A stretch of DNA of 48,536 nucleotides from Choanephora cucurbitarum (lineage: Eukaryota > Mucoromycota > Mucoromycetes > Mucorales > Choanephoraceae): positions 1 to 48,536 of the forward strand of contig JAIWNI010000152.1 in the NCBI GenBank assembly GCA_025331435.1, in the 5' to 3' direction. How positions within the stretch are numbered: the first letter of the stretch is position 1; the number at the start of each line of letters is the position of its first letter. The notes beneath the pieces were generated by a model. The model saw only the letters and a list, made by a program, of their open reading frames with translations, was not told where the DNA came from and did no database searches. A program made the translations under genes and the position numbers. Of the stretch, positions 32,027-42,541 are shown one piece after another.

Positions 32027-34446
32027 TTAAACAACATGACTAAGATTATTGAAACTATTAATATCCTCCTCTTCTTCGTCTTCTATCTCATGATCAAAAA
32101 ACCAACTTGCATGAGCAATCATACACTCTATGACCTTGTTTGCTAAATCGCTCTGTAAGACAGAAGCTGATAGGTCATCGTTTTTTGGTCTCAAAAGCCC
32201 CATAGAGAAGATCAATGCTAGATTGGATGCTTCCATCTTGTTTGCCTGACTCTGAAGACTGACAGTCTCCAGATGCTTGATAAGGTATTTCAGGACTTTG
32301 TAGTTTGCTATAGGTAAAATCTGAATGATCGATTTCAATCGAAACATCCTTTCATCATAGTCTTGCAATCGAGCTGCTTCAATTAGACGGTCATAGTTTT
32401 CAAAAGTAAGTAAGGGGTTCTTCAGTTCGCGGAAATAGAGCTTAAGCAAGCCTGTGATGACATTGATGTCATTTTCTTGGCTGAGATCAACTTCCTTAGA
32501 GTCTAATTGAAGTATTTTCTTGAATAAAAAAAAACCTGAGCTTTTCGAGGTTAATGCGCTTTACTTACTCGTATTGAATTGGGCTTTGTATTTCTGAATA
32601 CTTGTTGTTTGTCCTGAAAGCCGATAGATGCCTACTGAATCTAAACCTCTTGCTTCCACTTGCTCTATACAAAGACGAACAACAAGAGGCACATTGCCAT
32701 CTTCATCCAACTTGAGTTGTCCACCAAAAATCTCTTTAGCTTGTAAGGGATCAAGTTATTTCAGTTTGTTTGATCAATCTATTCTGAATTAGTGTTATAC
32801 CTGTTGAGTTTTCTGTAGTTCCTGTTGGATTGGGCTGGGATTTCGTATTGTTGTTTTTGTTTGATCTCGATAGCCATCTGCTCAAAGAACTACCAGGTTT
32901 TGTTTCTAAAGAAAACAAGACAGAGACGGTAAGTACAGTCTCAAAAAGCTAGTGCCAATCATTACCGTTTTCGTGACCGTCGTCATGCTCAAGAGAAGTA
33001 GGTGATAAAGTTTGTTTTCGACTGTTATTTTCAGTCAATCTTGAATAAAATGGTACAGATCCTAATGTCTGAACAAGATCTGGCTCTTTAACCTGTCTGT
33101 TCTCTTGGATGGCTATCTTTTCTCTCATAAATGCATCTGACCATTCCGAATAAAGAGACTCGTTAGGTATGGACATGAAGATAGTGACATGAGCTAATGC
33201 ATCCCTAAGTATCAGAGTCAATTTCTTGCGCGTGTCTGATTTAGTAGCTGTAGTGATCTCGAATAGACGCAAATCAATTGTACCAAAGATATGAATAGGC
33301 TTCAAAGACGACGATCGCTAAAAGTGTCAAAGAAATTGATCAATATGCCTTTCTTCTATTTCTTATATACACAGAAAAAAAACTTTTTTTTTACTTTGCT
33401 GTTATAATGAGAGAGATTTTCTTTATAGATCAGCACAAATCCAAAAGTTGTCAAGACAGCATAATAATCCTTCCAGGAGCATTCAATCTTGTTTGATGAC
33501 AGTTTTATTTGCACGTCGCTTTGCGCTCGAATCCAATTGGGATGAAGTGCTTCTAGATTCTAAAGGCTTAAATCAACACCTACTATCTAACTCTATTGTG
33601 TCATTTATTGCTTTACCAATCTATTCATGTCGTATACCATATCAGTCAAGGTGACAGGCTCCACCTTGTATTTGTTTGGTAATGGCTTTTCCCATTGAGA
33701 CTCTCCCGTAGACTCGTTGAAAAAGTAAATAGTTCCCGTTTGATCGTAAGAATAAGACCAATCTTTAGGTAAATCCTCTTCGGCTGCTGATAGATCAATC
33801 AATAAATTTTCTTTTGACTCTATCTTTGGTGTTTCAGGTACGAATGAAGAGCGCTGGTGATAAGGATTGTTGGGGGATATAGTCTTGATATTGCCATCTG
33901 ATGATAATGCTTCTGCATTTAATGCATTGATTCTATTCGAAGCTTTCTATCAACGCGTGTTGAATGAATTTTGCTTGTTTGTAGCATGTCTCTTTTCTTT
34001 TGTTAGGTAATGAAAACAACCTACTTTAGTGAAGTCTTCTTCTTTCTTCTTTTCTTCTTCTTGTTTATAAAATTAGTTAGCATCATTATTCTTTTCTGGT
34101 ATATCAATTGCTGTGTCTTATTACGTATACATACGATTACATACCAGCTTCTTTTACAAGTGGTATTGCTCTGTTAGCAGGAAAAAACCCAATTTGATCG
34201 TTCAGTTCGCCTAAATGTTTAAAGGCATGAGCTTTTCGCGATGCTTGCTATTGCTGATACGCACCTTCCCACCTACGTTTGTAAAAGCACAAGTGTCATT
34301 AGCTCTCATTCTGTTTCAAGTGTCTGTTCAGATTACCAGTCATCATTATGCTTTTCGAGTAGCTTTATTTTGTCTCCTTCTTTGAATGATAACTCAAAGT
34401 TTCCTTCAGCTGTATAGTCCCAGTTCGCAATCAAGTATTGTGCCAT
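32027..34446 (-). CDS. SH3-WW-PH-RhoGAP protein
   Basis: Ten exons on the complement: 34446-34337, 34272-34265 (8 nt), 34210-34145, 34059-34025, 33946-33617, 33559-33395, 33317-32966, 32905-32801, 32739-32569, 32502-32027 (1818 nt, 605 residues). SH3 at 1-60: ANWDYTAEGNFELSFKEGD, then DDWWEGELNDQIGFFPANR, where WE comes from the 8-nt micro-exon. WW at about 132-163: LPKDWSYSYDQTGTIYFFNE to QWEKPLP. PH at about 195-305: CSWKDYYAVLTTFGFVLIY to SLYSEWSDAF. RhoGAP from about 390: GNVPLVVRLCIEQVEARGLD, SVGIYRLSG with the arginine finger, ITGLLKLYFRELKNPLLTF, and MEASNLALIFSMGLLRP. It should switch off a Rho/Rac/Cdc42 GTPase at membranes, guiding polarity or actin. The architecture equals animal ARHGAP12/15/27. 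Confidence 0.88.
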
Positions 34447-34995
34447 CTTGTTTCTTTTTTATGAAAAGGATGAGGTAAACCTATGCGTTTGTTTCTTTGT
34501 TTCAAAAAATAACTGAAATTGGTCCGATCTTGATTTCTAAATCCAGTTAAAAGCATTAAAAATCACAAAAAATATCCAAGTATTCGCAACTCAGTGAGGG
34601 AATGTTAACAAGCTATCAGACTTTCATCTTTTTCGCTCTCAATTACCTGAATAAACTTGCAGTAGAAAAGCTGCTTAAAGAAAAATACAGTTTATGTCAT
34701 GGTTGTTGTTTGCATTGCTTTTTTTTCTTTGAAAAAAGTGCTTGTAATTTCTTCTTTTGCAAGAGCAGAATAAGTGGAGAAAAAAAAAGCTTCAAGGAAA
34801 ATCAGAAAGAAGTTAATAATCAAAGACATGAGATATGTCCAAAAACAAAAGCTCTACTTACCATTGACCATAAGTTGAAAGATGTAAGCAAACACAAAGG
34901 ATCTAAGCTCTAAGAATAAGAATTATACAAGAGGAATCCAATTTACAATCTTATACTAATTTTAGTAGCACAAAGGCAGAATTAAAAAGAAAACG

Positions 34996-35084
34996 AGAGG
35001 CCTTCGATAATCGTGAATATTCCCAAGTTTACAGCAAGTATAGTACGATTTCTAGGGCTAGTTTGACTCTGATCGAAGGCCTCT
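34996..35084. repeat. perfect 13-bp inverted repeat with 63-bp spacer
   Basis: AGAGGCCTTCGAT at 34996-35008 and its exact reverse complement at 35072-35084. Just inside, AATCGT (from 35008) and ACGATT (35045-35050) form a second, offset pairing. The arms are GC-richer than the surrounding DNA. It could be a small non-autonomous transposon remnant, a protein-binding palindrome or a structured transcript. No gene overlaps it. Confidence 0.55.
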
Positions 35085-36512
35085 GTAAATTGCAGAATAT
35101 ATTGTGTCAGCATGGCATCAATGCTATCAATGAAATAATGTGTTATTATGTTTCCTTTTGTTTTGTTGGTGATACTAGCTGCATCTACTATAAATGTTCA
35201 ATTTGTCTCTTTGTTGAGATGTTTAGATGCTTACAGTAAAACATACAAATATATGTATTTAAGTATGATATGTCCTGCCAGTAAAATTGAGGCTTGATCA
35301 GAAAAGTGTATTAGCAATCTGATGATTCGCCTTTAAAATTCTACAAAAAACTAGCTCAGAGCAGAGGTTACAGCTAAAAATATGCCAACAGTACAATCAA
35401 CTTAACATAGTTGGATTATAAAGCTCAAGAACATTGGGTGTTTGAAATGTGTATCTTTGAAAGACTTATCGGTTTCCTTTCATGTCGACAAAGAAGTATA
35501 ATATTGGTACCCATTACTCAATCAATTTTGGTTATCCATTAACATCATTAAGTTGATTTAGTACTATGTTGGTTTTTGCTTAGCTTTGTCCAAACATTCT
35601 TAAAGAAAAGATCAATTCAAACAGTATATTTTTCTTTTTCCAATTTACTCGACAAACAGATTCTAATAATAGTTCATGTCAAAATGGTTTTTCTTTACTT
35701 TACAATTTGTGTTGATGAAGTATGCATTATCGGTCGATTCTTCTGCTTTCTTTTTGTATTGTTACGCATAGTAGTTTTCCTGGTAAATAAAAAAATTTAA
35801 AAATAATTATGTGCGTACAGCCTTTCCATATCAGTTTGCCGCATTTCAGAAAACCCATTTGTCTCATTCGGTTTTGACTTGTTCCTTTTTTATTTTAGCT
35901 ATAGATGAGTAATGTTCACCGCGTAGTGTTTAAAGACGGTCAAGGAGGGATTGAAAGATGAAAAAAAAAAGGGTGTTGAGTTGATGGAGGTAGACTAGAT
36001 TGAAGTTCAGATCAAGAAGCTCAATGGAAGATTATTTGCACAAGCAATCAAACGTCAAAGTCAAAAAGCCAAAAGCTGGAGAAGGGGCCTGCAATGGGTA
36101 TTACACCCAAAAAAAACTGATAAAAAGTATGTGCAGTCATCTGTTGGAGCAAATCATTCAATTCAGAAGCCGAAACCACTCTTTCGGCAAGTTGTGTCTA
36201 ACCCCTCACAATGAAGAGTATCAGCCAGCCATCAACAATTGATGGTGAAAGATGCTGAGGTTTCTTTTTAACGAATATAAATAATAGAGTAACAATGCGA
36301 GTTTAGACAATAATATCTCTGTCAGTATACAAGAAATTGCGTGAGTATCACTAGTGACCGAACGAATACTCTCTGCTTATTTCTTGACCAACACTACTAT
36401 CTCTCTTTTGCACATACTAGAATGACTCTAGCGATGGTATTAATGTATTGTATTGCTTTTTTTTTGATCTGATAAAGTCAACATTCGACATTTGAGCGGC
36501 GTACTTCGATAG

Positions 36513-36516
36513 CATA
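36513..36516. repeat. target-site duplication (left), CATA
   Basis: The four bases directly left of the LTR (CATA) are repeated directly right of the other LTR (41972-41975). This is the expected signature of integrase-mediated insertion; Gypsy-type elements make 4-6 bp duplications. Confidence 0.75.
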
Positions 36517-36845
36517 TGAAATATTGGGATTTGTTTCGGATTGGATTTGGAGATAGAATTTAACTAGTCTGTAATATATTTAAGATAATATATATAGTAA
36601 AAAGCTTTATTGGATAAGTATATGATATGATATTGATATTGTAAAAAAAAATGGCTTACTTTTTCTAATTCTCGAGTTATGTTTGAGACAAAATCCGAAG
36701 AAAGAACAAAGTAATAAAATAAAGGATAAATATATAAAGGATTGTACTATAGGTGTAACAGATACACAAGAAGACAGAGAAGTAACCAGAAAAGAAAAGG
36801 GCAAATCGATGATTCCCTAAATACACACCATTTTACCACCTTTCA
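36517..36845 (-). repeat. 3' LTR (element orientation)
   Basis: A 329-bp repeat that starts TGAAATATTGGG and ends CACCTTTCA on the + strand, so both strands have TG...CA ends with a 5-bp terminal inverted repeat (TGAAA/TTTCA). It is identical to 41643-41971, offset 5126 bp. The 65-codon frame inside each LTR is not a gene. Confidence 0.93.
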
Positions 36846-36857
36846 GTCATCCCCCTC
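36846..36857 (-). other. polypurine tract of the retrotransposon
   Basis: On the complement the bases between the Gag-Pol stop and the 3' LTR read AGAGGGGGATGAC, a purine-rich primer site for plus-strand synthesis directly next to the LTR. Confidence 0.65.
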
Positions 36858-39800
36858 TTAAGCCTTGAATATATTTAATGCTTGATTCTTTCTTGCATTA
36901 AATTTCTTCAAATGGTTGCCATTGACTGCTCTCTTAATCTTTTGACCTTGATGATTCATCAAGATATATGTATTGTTGTGAAATTTGCCTAGGATTACAT
37001 ATACGTGGTCTTGGTAGTTTGCATCCAGCTTATTCTTCTTGATTGCTTTGGTCCTAATAACTTGATCACCAATTTCTAATTTGGTCTTCGCTGCTTCTTT
37101 CCTTTCTTGACGAGCAAAATACGCTTCTTCATCACCCAGTCTCTTGTCCAACAATAAGTACAGTCTTTCTATACCTAGTTTTCTACCAAGTGTTTGCAAT
37201 GGATCGTTATCTGTTGACCTAGGCGGTACTCCATATAGGGCTTCGAAGGGTGATATACCAAATGTCTTGTGAACTTTCGTTCGATAGGCGTACAATATGA
37301 CCGGCAGGTATGTGTCCCAATTCTTAGGATTATTTTCCACCATTTTCCTGATACCTCGGACCAAGACCCCGTTCAAATGTTCTACTTTTCCGTTTGTTTG
37401 TGGATGATATGGTGCTGCGAACTGGTGAGTTGTGTTGACGAACTGGACGAATTTTTCTACTTCTTCGCTTGTAAAGTGGGTGCCGTTATCGGATAATAAC
37501 TTTGCACTGGGACCAAAGTTACAGAAGATGTCTTCGTACAAGAACTTCACCGTAGTATCAGAATCGGCTCTTCTTACTGCCTTGGCGATAGGCCAACCGG
37601 TATAGTATTCCACTGCGGTAATGATATACTTGTTTTTTCTGTCACTGGTGGGAAATGGCCCCACATAATCTATGGCAAACCTTTCAAATAGGTTCTTAAT
37701 TGGAACGATCCCTTTTGATTCTAATTTGTTGGGCAAATAAGAATGAATTTGACATTCTTCGCAAGTCTTGACGTATTCTTTTACTGTCTGGTAAGCTTCC
37801 GGCCACCAATATTGGCTGTACAGACGTTGCCAGGTTGCTTCCTGACCAAAATGGCCATGTCCATCGTGCACTTCTTTCAATATCTTCTCCCTTTCTTCAT
37901 AGGTGGGCACCTTCACGTATCTATCACCAACTTTGCGTAACAACGACTTTTCTTTTCCTAATCTAAACCTGGAGAGATTTCGATGTTTCTTGTCACCAGT
38001 ATTTTCTCCATTTGCTTCTTTTTGTAATGCCTCATGTATTTGTGCTAAGTGAGTCTCATATCTTTCTTCTACTCTTTCAATCAACCAAGAATTGTATAGA
38101 TGGTAGTCGGGTGATTCTTCATCTCCTTCTTCTAGTTTCATAGGCGGGTAACGTGACATAACGTCAGCAGCGATGTTCCTCTTCCCAGGCAAGTGCTGTA
38201 CTTGGTATTTGAATTCTTGTACTGCTACTATCCATCGTTGCAGACGGCTACCCGGATTTGATTTTGTAAACAAATATTTTACTGCGGTGCTGTCTGTAAG
38301 GATAACCAGCTCTTTATCCAACACATATCTTCTCAACCTGGACAACGCAAACACCAATGATAGACACTCCTTTTCAACCGTAGGGTAATTGGATTCTGTA
38401 GGGGTCAACTTTCGTGAGAGGAAACAGACGGGTCTGTCTTCCATTATTTCTTGATCCCATTGCACCAGCACGGCTCCTATACCTAGATCACTAGCATCAC
38501 AATATAACTTGTATTGTGCCTTAGGATTTGGATACTTCAATTGTGTTGCATTACCAATAGCATTCTTAACTTCTTCAAAGGCTTCCTGGTGTTTTCGTTC
38601 CCATACAAACTTTGCGGCTTTCTTTAGAAGATCGTTCAAGGGACTAATTATATCGCTGAAACAATTGATATGGCGTCGATAAAAACCTGCTAAGGCGGAG
38701 AAGGCTCTAATGTCTGTTTTGTTTCTGGGCACAGGGAAGGCTATGACTTTATCTATATTTGCTTGACACGGCGCGATTCCTTGACTGGATATAGAGAACC
38801 CAAGGACTTCGACCTCCTTGTTTGCAAATTGAGCTTTGGATGGTTTTACTGTCATATTCACTTCTGCTAATCTTTTTAACACCATAGCAATATGCTGTAA
38901 ATGTTCGTCAAATGTCTTCGAGTATATAGTTATATCATCGATATACGTCGTAACGAATTGATCAATAAAGTCTTGCATCGCCAGATAAATGGCCCTAGAG
39001 AAGCAAGCAGGTCCATTCACAATCCCAAAAGGCATGACTTTGTAAGAATAACAACCCCACGGTGTAGTCATAGTCAGTTTGTGTATGCTGTCATCTTCAA
39101 CTTGGATTTGGTTGAACCCTTTCAGAAGGTCTATTGTTGTGAAATATTTTGCACCTGCATATGACTCCATTAGGTGCGTTATAGATGGCAGAGGCCATGG
39201 ATCCCTTTTCGTGATCGCATTCAATTCTTGGAACTGTACTACGAGTCTCCTTTCTTTCGTGTTCTTTTTTCCAACATACATGACAGGGAAAGCCCATCCG
39301 AAAGAATTTTTGCCTTCCTTGTTTGGGAGATGCATTGTAGGGACAATTTGACCGGTCTTCAACATTTTGTCAAGTTCCATTTTCAAGTCTTCTAGCTCGG
39401 AGTGCGACATGTATTTATTCGGTTTCTTGAGTATTGGTTGGTGGTCTCCTGTTTCGATGTGCAATTTTACTAGATGGGTTTGTTTAAGATCATTATAATC
39501 TATTCCAAATACCACTAGGTAGTCCTTGAGTATGTTCAATAATTGATGCTTCTGATTCTCGTCCAATTCAATACATTCTCCTATTTTTGTCTCCAATACT
39601 TGTGTTTTCACTTCATCTGATGTGGGTTCAGTTGGATCCAATGGAACAATTGCCTGGTCATTATATCTTTCATTAGCCATAGTGTAGTATGTTTCACCCT
39701 CATCTTTACAAGGAATAACAAGGTAACTTTCGTAATAGGAGTCATATGTATCGTCCTCAGTAGATCCGTCTTCATCCGAAGTGTAGTCTTTTTCACTCTC

Positions 39801-41597
39801 AGAGGACGAAAGTTCTCCTTGATTCAACCTTTGCTTCCTGAGTATGTGTGTATCGAATGCAACTTCTAATGGGACCAGTCCATTATCTGTTCTTATGGAG
39901 AAGTGAGATGTGGAATAATCAGCTGCGATACCTAACAGCTTCATGCAATCACTACCCAATAGCAGATCATACGGCGGGTTCTTGAAGACAACGAAAGACA
40001 TTTTAACCAATACACCTTGGACTGATACTAGCAATTCCTTTACTTCACCAATCGGTCTGACTAAGTTGCCATCTGCCATACGACTTCCAGCAGTGGAATC
40101 ACCATTCGTAATAGGTACATTAAGGTCCTCGGCGAGACTTCGACTCATAATAGAGCAGTGAGATCCCGCGTCAAGAATGGCATCAACTAGCATTTCGCCA
40201 CCCACGATTGCTTCCACACGAGGAGCCCCGGTACCATTATTGATGTTATTAGCAAATTGACGAATAGTGTTGCCTCTTTCTACTCTATACACTTCAACAA
40301 TTTCTTTATTTGAGATGCTTTTGGTTTTGGGAGATTTTCGAGTCTTCTTAGTCTTCCTCAATATAGCTGTTCTTACTCCTGGGATCTTCATCAGTTCATC
40401 TAAGGAACTTGTATACCTCTTGGAATGCAAGATCTCGTTGATGTCTATTCCTTGCACAAGGTCCTTGGAATCATTGGTTTTGGGAGTTTTTACCATATCC
40501 GGAGTGTTTTTCCCTTGTGTTTCTGGAGTTACTTTGCCCGGTGTAACCTGTTTCTTCTTTAAGTGAGGTGGGATGGTGTCATGAACCTTATTTCTCTTTC
40601 CACTTCGAGATACTCGTACATCCCTTTCAGAACTACTCTCGTGTTTTCTTTTCTCCACAGCATAGGTTTCAGTATAGTTTGTAGAAGGTTCTTCTTTATT
40701 AGCTTTCATAACTAGGAAGGAACTTGAAGTGGGCCTTTTCTCATACTTTGGGCAATTCCAAAACAAATGCTCTCCTAACTGTCCTTGACAAAGTTTACAA
40801 CTCTTCCTACAGTTATTGGCTACATGTCCTGACTCTTGGCAGTTGTAACAAGTATTTTTAGAGGGTACTTGATTCCTTTCGACCAGAAGTGTGAGACGTT
40901 GAAGAGATTCAGTAAGATCCTCGACTTTCTTTTCTATATCCTTGTGTTTCTTTTCGGGATAGTTTTCTTGCTTCTTTGTGGCCTTGTCCTTCATGAACAC
41001 ATTGTCCTCCTTGAGTTGGACTTCTGCCGTGACACCTTTCACAACATGTTTAGTCAGCATTACTTCTTCGGCATCATCGCACTCTCTAAGAGCTATCTTT
41101 TGTGCTTCGATCAAATCCTTTGGGACATGCTGTTTGACAATGATTTTTAAATAGTGAGGCTTCAACCCATCTACATATGTATCTTTGAGAACCTTGGTGT
41201 TGATGGAACCCCAGCCTTCATTCTTGCTTCTCGCCTTGTCATAACTAGCTACCATTTGGTCAAATCTATTATTATAGTCTTTGATAGATTCATTTTCCAG
41301 ACGGCCTGCAGACAGTATCTTCCCCAAGAGTGTATTCATATTGACTTTAGGTGCTTGAAACCTTTCGGTTAACTTGGTCTTAAACTGATTCCAATCAGAG
41401 AATTCGTGTTGGTAATACCAGCTTGAGATTAAGGTTGATGCAAGATAACCAGTGACTAAGCTCAGTTTTTGCTCATCGTCCATTTTGATGACATTCATAT
41501 TAGCTTCAAATGTCTTTAACCACTGGGCAGGGTCCATTTTCTCGTTGAACTCTGGAATGCGAATCACACCAGCAGCTAGCATGTTCACTTGCGCCAT
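36858..41597 (-). CDS. Gag-Pol polyprotein of Ty3/Gypsy element
   Basis: A single uninterrupted frame of 1579 residues starting MAQVNMLAAGVIRIPEFNEK. Gag is at about 1-250, with the PAQWLKTFEANM/GYL-type capsid region. A CCHC knuckle, CYNCQESGHVANNC, lies near 250, followed by a second Cys-rich unit (CKLCQGQLGEHLFWNC). Protease is near 470: AILDAGSHCSIM (DAG at the position usually D-T/S-G). Reverse transcriptase is at about 740-900: FTTIDLLKGFNQIQ and TYIDDITIYS with the catalytic Asp pair. RNase H is near 1030: YKLYCDASDLGIGAVL. Integrase has HHCC zinc binding (HGHFGQ to CEECQIH, about 1245) and a DD35E core, IDYVGPF, LSDNGTHF and NGKVEHLNG, with exactly 35 residues between the second Asp and the Glu. 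A GPF/Y-like tail ends the protein. Gag and Pol are fused with no frameshift. Confidence 0.94.
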   Translation of the reverse strand: MAQVNMLAAGVIRIPEFNEKMDPAQWLKTFEANMNVIKMDDEQKLSLVTGYLASTLISSWYYQHEFSDWNQFKTKLTERFQAPKVNMNTLLGKILSAGRLENESIKDYNNRFDQMVASYDKARSKNEGWGSINTKVLKDTYVDGLKPHYLKIIVKQHVPKDLIEAQKIALRECDDAEEVMLTKHVVKGVTAEVQLKEDNVFMKDKATKKQENYPEKKHKDIEKKVEDLTESLQRLTLLVERNQVPSKNTCYNCQESGHVANNCRKSCKLCQGQLGEHLFWNCPKYEKRPTSSSFLVMKANKEEPSTNYTETYAVEKRKHESSSERDVRVSRSGKRNKVHDTIPPHLKKKQVTPGKVTPETQGKNTPDMVKTPKTNDSKDLVQGIDINEILHSKRYTSSLDELMKIPGVRTAILRKTKKTRKSPKTKSISNKEIVEVYRVERGNTIRQFANNINNGTGAPRVEAIVGGEMLVDAILDAGSHCSIMSRSLAEDLNVPITNGDSTAGSRMADGNLVRPIGEVKELLVSVQGVLVKMSFVVFKNPPYDLLLGSDCMKLLGIAADYSTSHFSIRTDNGLVPLEVAFDTHILRKQRLNQGELSSSESEKDYTSDEDGSTEDDTYDSYYESYLVIPCKDEGETYYTMANERYNDQAIVPLDPTEPTSDEVKTQVLETKIGECIELDENQKHQLLNILKDYLVVFGIDYNDLKQTHLVKLHIETGDHQPILKKPNKYMSHSELEDLKMELDKMLKTGQIVPTMHLPNKEGKNSFGWAFPVMYVGKKNTKERRLVVQFQELNAITKRDPWPLPSITHLMESYAGAKYFTTIDLLKGFNQIQVEDDSIHKLTMTTPWGCYSYKVMPFGIVNGPACFSRAIYLAMQDFIDQFVTTYIDDITIYSKTFDEHLQHIAMVLKRLAEVNMTVKPSKAQFANKEVEVLGFSISSQGIAPCQANIDKVIAFPVPRNKTDIRAFSALAGFYRRHINCFSDIISPLNDLLKKAAKFVWERKHQEAFEEVKNAIGNATQLKYPNPKAQYKLYCDASDLGIGAVLVQWDQEIMEDRPVCFLSRKLTPTESNYPTVEKECLSLVFALSRLRRYVLDKELVILTDSTAVKYLFTKSNPGSRLQRWIVAVQEFKYQVQHLPGKRNIAADVMSRYPPMKLEEGDEESPDYHLYNSWLIERVEERYETHLAQIHEALQKEANGENTGDKKHRNLSRFRLGKEKSLLRKVGDRYVKVPTYEEREKILKEVHDGHGHFGQEATWQRLYSQYWWPEAYQTVKEYVKTCEECQIHSYLPNKLESKGIVPIKNLFERFAIDYVGPFPTSDRKNKYIITAVEYYTGWPIAKAVRRADSDTTVKFLYEDIFCNFGPSAKLLSDNGTHFTSEEVEKFVQFVNTTHQFAAPYHPQTNGKVEHLNGVLVRGIRKMVENNPKNWDTYLPVILYAYRTKVHKTFGISPFEALYGVPPRSTDNDPLQTLGRKLGIERLYLLLDKRLGDEEAYFARQERKEAAKTKLEIGDQVIRTKAIKKNKLDANYQDHVYVILGKFHNNTYILMNHQGQKIKRAVNGNHLKKFNARKNQALNIFKA

Positions 41598-41629
41598 GTT
41601 ACTTTCTTTACTTGATGATGTTCTCTTAT

Positions 41630-41642
41630 TTAGAAAAACTAT
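41630..41642 (-). other. candidate primer-binding site
   Basis: On the complement the sequence immediately after the 5' LTR reads ATAGTTTTTCTAA. It lacks the TGG that tRNA-primed elements show. It is complementary at 11 of 13 positions to a segment inside the LTR (41782-41794), where an RNA start could lie. This would fit self-priming as in Tf1/sushi elements, but is unproven. Confidence 0.35.
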
Positions 41643-41971
41643 TGAAATATTGGGATTTGTTTCGGATTGGATTTGGAGATAGAATTTAACTAGTCTGTAA
41701 TATATTTAAGATAATATATATAGTAAAAAGCTTTATTGGATAAGTATATGATATGATATTGATATTGTAAAAAAAAATGGCTTACTTTTTCTAATTCTCG
41801 AGTTATGTTTGAGACAAAATCCGAAGAAAGAACAAAGTAATAAAATAAAGGATAAATATATAAAGGATTGTACTATAGGTGTAACAGATACACAAGAAGA
41901 CAGAGAAGTAACCAGAAAAGAAAAGGGCAAATCGATGATTCCCTAAATACACACCATTTTACCACCTTTCA
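41643..41971 (-). repeat. 5' LTR (element orientation), holds promoter
   Basis: Identical copy of 36517-36845. On the complement it contains a TATA-like TATATATTTA (about 41853-41864), roughly 60-70 bp upstream of the candidate RNA start at 41794. The right-hand target duplication CATA follows at 41972-41975. Confidence 0.93.
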
Positions 41972-42541
41972 CATAACATCTATTTCTGCCTCCCTTTTTT
42001 TTGTCTTTTATGTGTGTATTAGCTATTATCACTTCTTTTATTCAATCCTAATCGAGAAGCCTGTTAGATCAGCTTCATTCAACTTTTGTGAATGCCGTCA
42101 TCAAGACATACAAGTTTTATTGTATAAAATGCTGATAAACAAGCAATCTGGTTTTTTCTCCCTTTTTTTCTTTCTTTCTTTAACTTTTAAAATGATATTC
42201 TACCCTATACTACAAAGTAAGTAGCCAGTGACTCATTTGAGCCATACTTGTACAATGACTGATAGCCATCCAAATGTAGATTGCTTACCTCTGTGCTTTA
42301 ACCAGTCGCTCGGAAGAAAGACAGAAAAGGATAAGATAAACGATAGCTGAATGCTATTGGTGAATCACTGAAATGTTGTCAAACGAATAGCAAGAAGCGT
42401 TATTCAAGACCTGAAACTCTTGTTGACTTTACAAGATCAACAAGATCAACAAGATCAATACAAGGCACTACTACTACTACCATCGCTAATGGAGTGGACT
42501 GGACAGAGTCATTCTGGTGTGTCTGAAAGAGATATTGGAGT
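41972..42541. other. spacer between Gypsy element and LINE fragment
   Basis: About 570 bp with no gene. It includes three tandem copies of ACAAGATCA (42432-42458), followed shortly by a CTA/CTC trinucleotide run. The 118-codon frame at 41868-42224 starts inside the LTR and is not credible. Confidence 0.5.

Larger units (their letters stand above)
34447..36516. other. gene-free region left of the retrotransposon
   Basis: About 2 kb with no recognisable gene. It contains the 13-bp inverted repeat at 34996-35084 (listed separately). An 80-codon frame at 36000-36242, rich in Lys, Gln and Asn, resembles nothing I know. The Gypsy element is inserted at its right end, in a CATA site. Confidence 0.5.
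36517..41971 (-). mobile_element. complete Ty3/Gypsy LTR retrotransposon
   Basis: A 5455-bp element transcribed on the complement. It comprises two LTRs of 329 bp, one Gag-Pol frame, a polypurine tract next to the 3' LTR (36846-36857) and a 4-bp CATA target duplication. I compared the LTRs by eye along their whole length and saw no difference, which implies a recent insertion. The domain order protease, reverse transcriptase, RNase H, integrase is that of Ty3/Gypsy (Metaviridae). No chromodomain is evident after the integrase. With an intact frame and identical LTRs it may still be active. Confidence 0.93.

Noticed and set aside
32503..32568. Alternative acceptor (CAAG before AAAATAC) for the last RhoGAP exon
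   Set aside because: It gives the wrong phase. The acceptor TTAG at 32503-32506 keeps the frame into the conserved RhoGAP segment.
36000..36242. 80-codon frame upstream of the retrotransposon
   Set aside because: No recognisable motif or splice continuation; could be a relic, but not supported.
36607..36804. 65-codon frame inside each LTR (also 41733-41930)
   Set aside because: Part of the repeated LTR, hydrophobic by AT-rich composition, with no recognisable function.
42432..42458. Three tandem ACAAGATCA units as a CRISPR-like array
   Set aside because: The copies are contiguous 9-mers without spacers, so this is a minisatellite. No CRISPR array occurs in the window.
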